Assembly (NCBI GenBank): GCA_009885605.1
Contig: VFKK01000033.1
Span: 1-5,061, forward strand
Direction of reading: 5' to 3'
DNA: 5,061 nucleotides
Source: Cyclobacteriaceae bacterium
GTDB lineage: Bacteria; Bacteroidota; Bacteroidia; Cytophagales; Cyclobacteriaceae
The position numbers were made by a program, and so were the translations under genes. The notes under the pieces were generated by a model. That model saw only the letters and a list, made by a program, of their open reading frames with translations. It did no database searches and was not told the DNA's origin. Below are positions 1 through 5,061 of the stretch, piece by piece (within the stretch, counting starts at the first letter, position 1; each line of letters opens with the position of its first letter).

Positions 1-1018
1 CGGCCATGGTGAAACCCAGGCCTGCATAAAGCATAATCGCCAAATAGGGAGTCTTGAACTTTGGATGGATCAATGCCAGTTTGTCCAATGGAATCACCCG
101 ATCTCTGGCCAACCCAAAAATCACTCTTGGCAGATTGAGTATCTCCCCGCTCAACATGCCAAACATCGAAATCCCGGCTCCAATAAATAAAATGGTATAA
201 CCGAGAGGACCAAAAACAATTTTAGCCGTTTCTGCCAACGGAGCTTCTTTAAACTGTGGTAGTTCGCTTCCCAACACTCCCTGAGAGACTGTCTGAATGA
301 GGATGTAAAGAAGCAGGACGAAAGAAATTCCAATGAAGATGGCTTTGGGAACAGTCTTTTGAGGGTTCTTGATTTCCCCTCCCACGGTCAAGCCTGCATC
401 CCCTCCCTGAAAAGCAAAAAACAAAATCAAGGATGCCTCCCCGAATTTTTGGAGGGTCGGCGCTGACTCCCAATACAAATTGGAGAGGGAAACATCCTTC
501 CAACCGATAATGATCAAAATCACCAAGGGAGTGAGTTTCGCTACTGTATTGATTTTTACAAGTCCGATTCCCTGTTTGACGCCAATCACATTGAGTGTCG
601 CCAAACCCGAAAATATCAGAAACATAAACAAGATCCTGACTGATGGAATTTTGAAAACAGGAAAGGCCAAACCGATTATTTCTGTCAAAGCATTGGCTAC
701 CGCGGCATCCGAAAAAACACTTCCCATCACCATGAAAACGGCCGCCAAATATCCGGGAAAGGGTCCAAAAGCAGTTTCTACGTAGGCATATCCTCCTCCC
801 GAGCGAGTCACTTTACTTCCTGCTTCCGCAAAACACAGCATCACCAGAGCAATCAGAAATCCACAGAATAAGTAGACCAGGATCCCGGATGCGCCCATGA
901 TTTCGGCGATGATAGCAGGCAAAACAAAAATTCCCGCGCCAACAATGATGTTAACAATGTTGGCGGAGAGTCCCCAAACACCGATTTCTCGCTTTAAGTC
1001 TTCTTTGGTTAGATTCAT
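1..1018 (-). CDS. APC-superfamily amino acid permease, 3' end cut by the window edge
   Basis: This is an inner-membrane transporter that probably imports amino acids by cation-coupled transport; the substrate cannot be read from the sequence. The frame is open from an ATG at 1018 to the left edge, giving 339 residues (MNLTKEDLKREIGVWGLSAN and on) without a stop. The family signs are the helix-1 unwound motif GAGIF at residues 27-31, the SGGGYAYVE stretch after helix 2 at 73-81, and FFAFQGGDAG followed by GEIKNPQKTVPKAI around residues 200-227, the helix-6 region and following loop of APC carriers. Hydrophobic segments recur throughout. Family members usually have about 430-500 residues, so roughly 100 or more are missing here. 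The start lies 40 bases after the peptidase stop with no terminator-like hairpin between, so co-transcription is likely. No Shine-Dalgarno sequence is visible, as is common in Bacteroidota. The superfamily call is firm; calling the substrate an amino acid is inference from the family. Confidence 0.93.
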   Translation of the reverse strand, partial: MNLTKEDLKREIGVWGLSANIVNIIVGAGIFVLPAIIAEIMGASGILVYLFCGFLIALVMLCFAEAGSKVTRSGGGYAYVETAFGPFPGYLAAVFMVMGSVFSDAAVANALTEIIGLAFPVFKIPSVRILFMFLIFSGLATLNVIGVKQGIGLVKINTVAKLTPLVILIIIGWKDVSLSNLYWESAPTLQKFGEASLILFFAFQGGDAGLTVGGEIKNPQKTVPKAIFIGISFVLLLYILIQTVSQGVLGSELPQFKEAPLAETAKIVFGPLGYTILFIGAGISMFGMLSGEILNLPRVIFGLARDRVIPLDKLALIHPKFKTPYLAIMLYAGLGFTMA

Positions 1019-1058
1019 AGAATGAGTGTATGCTTCGAAAAAGAGCTATTAATCAGAG

Positions 1059-3092
1059 TCAGTTCTTTCCCTTATAATGATCAAACCAACTTATGATCGA
1101 AGCGGTCTTGCCCATCAGCATACTTGGACGACCGACCAAGCCATGTGATGCATTCGGAATGCGAACCATTGCAGATTCCACCCCCTGGAGTTTGAGGGCA
1201 GCGTAATACTGTTCAGTTTCTGAAATTGGAGTTCGGAAATCCTGCTCGCCTGTGAGCAGCATCGTTGGGGTTTTCACATTTCCCACCAACGATAGTGGTG
1301 ATCTTTTCCAATAATTCTCCTGATCCTCCCAAGGCATTTTTCCAAACCAGTACTTGGCAAAGAAAGCCGGATTGTCAGCATGGAGTACAAAACTCGTCCA
1401 GTTGATCACCGGCTTGGCAACTACCGCGGCTTTGAAGCGGGTTGTTTTACCTACGATCCAAGCCGTCAAAACGCCTCCCCCTGATCCTCCGGTGACAAAT
1501 AAATTCTCGGTGTCGATGTAGCCTTTGGCAATCAAAGCATCCACTCCGGACATCAGGTCCTCGTAATCATGGTTTGGATAATCATGGTGAATCGAGTTGC
1601 CGAATTCCTGACCGTAACCCGTACTACCTCTGGGATTAGTATAGAGAACAACATATCCTGCAGCGGCATAGGCCTGAATTTCATAGGCGAAAGAAGGTCC
1701 GTACATGGCAAAAGGACCACCATGAATCTCCAGGATCATTGGGTATTTTTTTGCCGGATCAAAATCCGGCGGAGTCACAATCCAACCCTGCACACGCTTT
1801 TTGTCAAAGGAAGATTCCCACCAGATTTCTTCGGTTTTGCCGATTTTACGGAAAGAGAAAAGATCGTCATTCACGGTGGTCAGTCTTTTGATTTCTCCTC
1901 CATTCCAGATCGCCAAATCTGCCGGGTGCTCTGGTCCGCCCTGGGTAAAAGCGAAGCGATTGTTTACTGAAGCGGTGAAAGTTCCGGCATTGTATGGTCT
2001 TCCCAAGTCCAGTCCGCCAAGTCCTTCCACTACTGTTCTGATTTTTCCGGTTAGGGCTACATGCCCGATTTTGGTGTCTCCAAATTCATCGTATTGGAAG
2101 TAAATGCCTTGTCCGTTTCCTTCCCATTGAGGATTACCGGCATCACGATCCAGATCAACCGTGAGATTTTTCACGCCACTGCCATCCACATTCATCACAT
2201 AAAGATTGGAGACCTGATAGCCCTGGAAGGTATCGTCATTGCCGGTAAAAGCGATCTTTTTGCCATCTGGCGAAAGGACAGGATCGGAGTCCGGACCAAA
2301 GCGTGTGGTCAGGGCTTTGACTGCTCCACTGCTAAGATTCAGGTGATAGATTTCAGAGTTCGCAGGCTCCAGCTCGTGGTTTTCATTCAGGTTTGCTGAG
2401 AAGAAAAGGCTTTGACCATCTTTTGCCCAGATCGGACTTCCATGATTATGAGCCGCGAAAGTGCGCTGTCTTGGGGTCCCTCCATCGATTCCCAAAGTAA
2501 AAATCTGTGATTTGCCGGGTTTCAAATACCCTGCACCGTCACCCCGGTAGTTCAGACCATCGATAAAGATGGGAGGGGCATTCCACTCAGCACCTTCTGG
2601 CTTTCCCGGGATGGTGAGCATGGATTTTTTGGTCTCGGATACAAACTGGGTAAAAGCCAACTGGGAATCATCCGGGCTCCAGGATACGGCACCGGGAGGT
2701 GTAGTGGTATTGGTCAAAGCTACCGTTTCCCGGGTGTCCGGGTACAAGAGGTAAAGCTTGACCTTTTCGTCATCCTGATTGGAGAGAAATGCCAGCTTTT
2801 TGCCGTCATTAGACCAGCGAGGTGCATAGTCGCGTTGGTTGCCCTGTGTGAGTTGGCGAATGCGGGAACCGTCCACATTGCTGATCCAGAGATTGGAATA
2901 ATCCCGGTCGGTCATAATGTCTTTGAAGTTTCGAATAAAGACAATCTGGGTGCCATCTGGAGAAATCTGCGGATCGGTGACATACTCCATATTGAAGAGG
3001 TCAAGGAGTTCCATTTTTGTTTTTTCCTGAGCCTGAATTGGGGTGTAGAAAAAGGCAAAAACTGCGATCAGAAATAAAGAGATTGGTTTCAT
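1059..3092 (-). CDS. Exported S9-family serine peptidase (prolyl oligopeptidase / DPP5-like)
   Basis: This is a predicted periplasmic dipeptidyl- or oligopeptidase. From the ATG at 3092 it has 677 residues. Residues 1-21 (MKPISLFLIAVFAFFYTPIQA) form a signal peptide with likely cleavage after IQA; no lipobox cysteine is present. Residues about 35-390 form a beta-propeller with repeated PD40/TolB-like strands, such as ISPDGTQIVF, WSNDGKKLAF, WSPDDSQLAF, LSPDGKKIAF. From about residue 430 comes the alpha/beta-hydrolase domain: HGGP at 457-460, NPRGSTGYG from 486, nucleophile Ser537 in GGSGGG, Asp618 in GEQDFRTP and His650 in ASHG. Triad order and spacing fit family S9, and the domains look intact. 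Length and layout resemble bacterial DPP5 and acylaminoacyl-peptidase-like enzymes, but specificity cannot be read, so no symbol is given. An in-frame TTG at 3101 would add MNI before the signal peptide; ATG at 3092 is preferred. The permease gene follows after 40 bases. Confidence 0.95.
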   Translation of the reverse strand: MKPISLFLIAVFAFFYTPIQAQEKTKMELLDLFNMEYVTDPQISPDGTQIVFIRNFKDIMTDRDYSNLWISNVDGSRIRQLTQGNQRDYAPRWSNDGKKLAFLSNQDDEKVKLYLLYPDTRETVALTNTTTPPGAVSWSPDDSQLAFTQFVSETKKSMLTIPGKPEGAEWNAPPIFIDGLNYRGDGAGYLKPGKSQIFTLGIDGGTPRQRTFAAHNHGSPIWAKDGQSLFFSANLNENHELEPANSEIYHLNLSSGAVKALTTRFGPDSDPVLSPDGKKIAFTGNDDTFQGYQVSNLYVMNVDGSGVKNLTVDLDRDAGNPQWEGNGQGIYFQYDEFGDTKIGHVALTGKIRTVVEGLGGLDLGRPYNAGTFTASVNNRFAFTQGGPEHPADLAIWNGGEIKRLTTVNDDLFSFRKIGKTEEIWWESSFDKKRVQGWIVTPPDFDPAKKYPMILEIHGGPFAMYGPSFAYEIQAYAAAGYVVLYTNPRGSTGYGQEFGNSIHHDYPNHDYEDLMSGVDALIAKGYIDTENLFVTGGSGGGVLTAWIVGKTTRFKAAVVAKPVINWTSFVLHADNPAFFAKYWFGKMPWEDQENYWKRSPLSLVGNVKTPTMLLTGEQDFRTPISETEQYYAALKLQGVESAMVRIPNASHGLVGRPSMLMGKTASIISWFDHYKGKN

Positions 3093-3393
3093 GATATTCA
3101 ATTTTCTTATTTGGGTAACGGAGGTTTTTGGATTGGAAAATAAATGGGTTCAGCCCTTCTTTATGAGTTGGTGGCTGTTAGCAAGTATAAGTTGGGAAAT
3201 TTTCTTTAATGGTAAGGATTGAAATATAATGTTGATTGGTAGTCAATAAGTTACCTTTTAATTGGAGTTGAACAAAAGACGAAGAGATTCGAAAATTTAA
3301 TGAATGGCGATCCTAGTTGAGAAGTTTAAGCTCTTAATAAAATAACTTTACATAGATAGCCTCTAATTTTTCAGGAAGTAACTCTGTTGAATT
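3093..3393. other. AT-rich intergenic region, probably with the peptidase promoter
   Basis: About 300 bases separate the stop of the 254-residue gene from the peptidase start, and no convincing reading frame lies in them. The peptidase promoter should be here. On the minus strand TATATTTC (3228 to 3221) and TATACTTG (3189 to 3182) each match the Bacteroidota -7 consensus TAnnTTTG at 5 of its 6 fixed bases. A TTG at 3246 to 3244 lies 15 bases before the first, shorter than the usual spacing, so neither can be called with confidence. The bases just before the start (AAGAAAATTGAATATC) are A-rich and lack a Shine-Dalgarno core. No GC-rich hairpin followed by a T run is seen after the upstream gene, so the end of the paralogue transcript is undefined. 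Confidence 0.5.
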
Positions 3394-4158
3394 CTATTCC
3401 TGTTGATATTCGGTTTGCAAAAGGTTGACCAAGGCTTCAGCGCTTTTCAGTTGTTCCTCATATTCTTGAAGTGAGCGTCCCATCATTGTTCGGACGGTCA
3501 CGACTTTATTGATGAAGACGTCCAACATATTCTTGTCTTTGATCTTAATGTACATTTCCTTGGTCACAGGCTTACTGAATCGTAACTCACCGGTCACCTC
3601 AAAATTGACAAGTGTAGCTGCGACCGGCACAAGTTCCCATTCCGCTTTTTCGACGGTTTCATCCCTGAAAACTGTTTTCTTGAGTTGGTTATCATAGGCA
3701 TTCATTTTATTGACAAGCATTTGATTGAAATATCGTAGCGTACCCGAGGATTTCATTTGAGCATAGGTTCCGTCTGTTGGAGAAAAAGGGAAAGTTGTGA
3801 AAACTGTCGTCATGCTTTTGTAAAAAGCAAGAGTATCCCAGGACTTTTCGGGAGCGTGAATCATCTGAAGGAAATTTTCAACAGCGAGGTCTTTTTCTTT
3901 GACAAATCGTATAGATTCCTCTAATGCTATTCTGTCTTGTTTCAAATCTTCAAGCATGGAATGGGCGAGGATCTCAGCACTTTTTTTCTCTACATAAGAT
4001 TCTCGTTGATTTTCTACAAAAAATCCCAAAGAAATTGCTAAAAAAAATAGCATAAAGAACTCCTTGAAATAAGATTTCCAATTCCTCTTATTCATAAAAT
4101 TGGTCAACGCATTAGCCGGGAGATCCTGTTGGTTTTCTGAGGTTTGATTTTCTTCCAT
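3394..4158 (-). CDS. Single-pass membrane protein of unknown function, tandem paralogue (254 aa)
   Basis: I do not recognise a named function. The protein starts with a polar tail (MEENQTSENQQDLP), followed by the basic-aromatic block NWKSYFKEFFMLF at residues 26-38 that runs into one hydrophobic segment to about residue 48, then VENQRE at 48-53. The remaining 200 residues are mostly helix-forming, with a TDGT motif at 128-131, KSSGTLRYF at 136-144 and the ending LLQTEYQQE. The positively charged flank before the membrane segment suggests the tail is cytoplasmic and the large domain periplasmic. It is a clear paralogue of the 259-residue protein encoded just upstream: the membrane block, the TDGT position and the C-terminal motif all match, while the rest has diverged. 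Its ATG lies 3 bases after that gene's TAG, so the two are surely co-transcribed. The general plan recalls DUF6090-type Bacteroidota proteins (one N-terminal helix and a soluble domain with a K.sG.lR motif), but membership is not established. Confidence 0.88.
   Translation of the reverse strand: MEENQTSENQQDLPANALTNFMNKRNWKSYFKEFFMLFFLAISLGFFVENQRESYVEKKSAEILAHSMLEDLKQDRIALEESIRFVKEKDLAVENFLQMIHAPEKSWDTLAFYKSMTTVFTTFPFSPTDGTYAQMKSSGTLRYFNQMLVNKMNAYDNQLKKTVFRDETVEKAEWELVPVAATLVNFEVTGELRFSKPVTKEMYIKIKDKNMLDVFINKVVTVRTMMGRSLQEYEEQLKSAEALVNLLQTEYQQE
4051..4089. repeat. Diverged direct repeat encoding the shared membrane-entry block, copy 1
   Basis: These 39 bases match 4831-4869 at 34 positions, with an offset of exactly 780 bases. 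They encode the peptide block KxNWKSYFKEFFM on the minus strand. Most differences fall at third codon positions and leave the peptide unchanged, so the repeat is the trace of gene duplication kept by protein-level selection and not a mobile or regulatory repeat. Confidence 0.75.
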
Positions 4159-4161
4159 ATT

Positions 4162-4941
4162 CTATTTGAGATTATATTCTGACAGAAGTAATTCCATCAG
4201 GTTTTCCGCATCTTTTTTCATTTTAGTCGCCCTGAAAAAATTACCCAGAGTTAAGTTGGACATATACTGAACCTGGAAAGAGACATTATTGAGGACGCGT
4301 AAATCATCGGTCACCAACTGGGGATTATCTGTTGGTCTTACAAAACTCAAAGAACTGTCCATCGTCTCATAAAAATCATCTGCTTTGAAAATAGTGCCTC
4401 CAATTTCGCGGAAAGTGGTTCTCATTCTGGCATCATTTTCATCCCATTCAGCAAGTTCTTTTACCTTTTTCTCATACTCGAGGAGTGCACTTACGACATT
4501 CCCTTTTTTGATAAATCTTAGATTCCCCGCATTCTTCAATTGCAGAATTGTTCCGTCAGTTTGAACAAAGGGGTCCCCGTTAAAAATTTGGCGGGCAAAA
4601 TAATAAGTAGCATTTCCGGATTGCTTATGCTCATGTGTAGTGAGGAGAAGCGTCAATGAATCCAGTATTTCCCTCTTATCTTTTCGTATGGTGATATAGG
4701 TCTGAAGGTTTGAAGTATCCGCCTGCAAATCCTGAATCATGGATACGATGTAATCTTTTTCAATTTTTTTGTTGCTCAGCGTCTCCCGATAGTTTTCCGC
4801 CAGGAAACCACAGAATACAGCCAAAAAAAGCATGAAGAACTCTTTGAAATAGGATTTCCAGTTCTTCTTTTTCAGGGAGCTGATTACCTCTTTGTTTGAC
4901 ACATCCTGTTGGTTATCGGATAGGTTTTGATTGTCTTCCAT
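4162..4941 (-). CDS. Single-pass membrane protein of unknown function, tandem paralogue (259 aa)
   Basis: This protein has no recognised function and is the middle member of the array. Its polar N-terminal tail (MEDNQNLSDNQQDVS) shares the NQQD motif with its neighbour. The identical block NWKSYFKEFFMLF occupies residues 27-39 and leads into a hydrophobic segment to about residue 48, followed by AENYRE at 48-53. A lysine- and glutamine-rich helical stretch follows (about 56-100), then TDGT at 128-131 and LKNAGNLRFI at 135-144, and the ending LLLSEYNLK. One membrane pass with the large domain in the periplasm is the simplest topology. There is no signal cleavage site or lipobox, so it should stay anchored. 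The start at 4941 is 3 bases after the TAA of the preceding gene, and the start of the next gene is 3 bases after its own TAG. No Shine-Dalgarno sequence precedes the ATG (the bases before it read CTCGAATAAGAC), so translational coupling is plausible. Confidence 0.88.
   Translation of the reverse strand: MEDNQNLSDNQQDVSNKEVISSLKKKNWKSYFKEFFMLFLAVFCGFLAENYRETLSNKKIEKDYIVSMIQDLQADTSNLQTYITIRKDKREILDSLTLLLTTHEHKQSGNATYYFARQIFNGDPFVQTDGTILQLKNAGNLRFIKKGNVVSALLEYEKKVKELAEWDENDARMRTTFREIGGTIFKADDFYETMDSSLSFVRPTDNPQLVTDDLRVLNNVSFQVQYMSNLTLGNFFRATKMKKDAENLMELLLSEYNLK
4831..4869. repeat. Diverged direct repeat encoding the shared membrane-entry block, copy 2
   Basis: This is the partner of 4051-4089, lying in the 259-residue gene. 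The amino-acid block NWKSYFKEFFMLF is identical in both proteins while the DNA differs at several silent sites. The flanks quickly lose similarity, which shows that this block is the most constrained part of the family. Confidence 0.75.
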
Positions 4942-4944
4942 GTC

Positions 4945-5061
4945 TTATTCGAGGTTGTATTCTTTATTCAGTAAATCGATCAGCCTGATTGCTTTATCAT
5001 TCAATTGTGCCAGCCTTTCTTCCATAATGAAATTACTTGCTTTAAGTTGGTGTATATAAAA
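4945..5061 (-). CDS. C-terminal end of a third tandem paralogue, cut by the window edge
   Basis: The frame is open from the right edge to a TAA at 4947-4945 and encodes the last 38 residues of a protein whose start lies outside the window. The piece is predicted helical and ends IRLIDLLNKEYNLE. This matches the endings of the two complete proteins downstream (LLLSEYNLK and LLQTEYQQE): in all three a double leucine lies two residues before EY, and the chain stops three residues after the tyrosine. Together with the same strand and a gap of only 3 bases to the next start, this makes it almost certainly a third copy of the same family and not an unrelated gene. Whether it carries the shared membrane block cannot be seen here. 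Confidence 0.8.
   Translation of the reverse strand, partial: FYIHQLKASNFIMEERLAQLNDKAIRLIDLLNKEYNLE

Noticed and set aside
249..503. Open frame of 84 codons on the minus strand
   Set aside because: It overlaps the permease in another frame and is a shadow of it; the permease frame is uninterrupted across this stretch.
480..785. Open frame of 101 codons on the plus strand
   Set aside because: It lies wholly antisense to the permease, whose own frame shows strong family motifs; the translation has no recognisable domain.
1569..2399. Several overlapping plus-strand frames of 100-133 codons
   Set aside because: All are antisense to the conserved peptidase and show no domain, signal or initiation context of their own.
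3232..3246. TTGA-7 bases-TCAA inverted repeat near the candidate promoter, considered as an operator
   Set aside because: Four-base arms are too short to separate from chance, and no second copy is seen in the region.
3326..3337. Inverted repeat TTAAGctCTTAA downstream of the paralogue array, considered as a terminator
   Set aside because: The arms are 5 AT-rich base pairs with a 2-base loop and no following T run, so it cannot act as an intrinsic terminator and is expected by chance in AT-rich DNA.
3394..4941. Possible toxin-antitoxin, phage-defence or secretion system formed by the paired membrane proteins
   Set aside because: Neither protein shows a nuclease, ATPase, peptidase or other effector motif, and no partner gene is visible in the window; only a membrane-anchored helical family can be supported.

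Overview
The window is 5,061 bases of what looks like a chromosome from the phylum Bacteroidota, probably the Cytophagales (for example a Cyclobacteriaceae relative). The supports are the type of secreted S9 peptidase, the absence of clear Shine-Dalgarno sequences before every start, and membrane-anchored paralogues of a kind typical of that phylum. The genus is a guess. Every real gene reads on the minus strand, so the order of transcription is from high to low coordinates.

Layout in transcription order. (1) 5061 to 3394 holds a tandem array of three paralogues: the last 38 residues of one gene entering from the window edge, a complete 259-residue protein and a complete 254-residue protein. 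The two junctions each leave exactly 3 bases between stop and start. The two complete proteins have a cytoplasmic tail, one membrane segment and a mainly helical domain, probably periplasmic. They share the block NWKSYFKEFFMLF at the membrane entry, a TDGT motif at residues 128-131, and an LL..EY.. ending that the partial gene also has. Their function is unknown. (2) 3393 to 3093 is about 300 bases of AT-rich non-coding DNA, presumably holding the promoter of the next unit. (3) 3092 to 1059 encodes a 677-residue exported serine peptidase of family S9 with signal peptide, beta-propeller and alpha/beta-hydrolase domain, and an intact Ser-Asp-His triad. (4) After 40 bases, 1018 to the left edge encodes the first 339 residues of an APC-superfamily amino acid permease.

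The peptidase and permease probably form one transcription unit: oligopeptides are cut in the periplasm and the released amino acids could be taken up by the permease. The three-paralogue array looks like a separate operon, with a visibly lower GC content. I see no mobile element, CRISPR array, RNA gene or recognisable defence system. The most interesting part is the uncharacterised paralogue array; the rest is ordinary.
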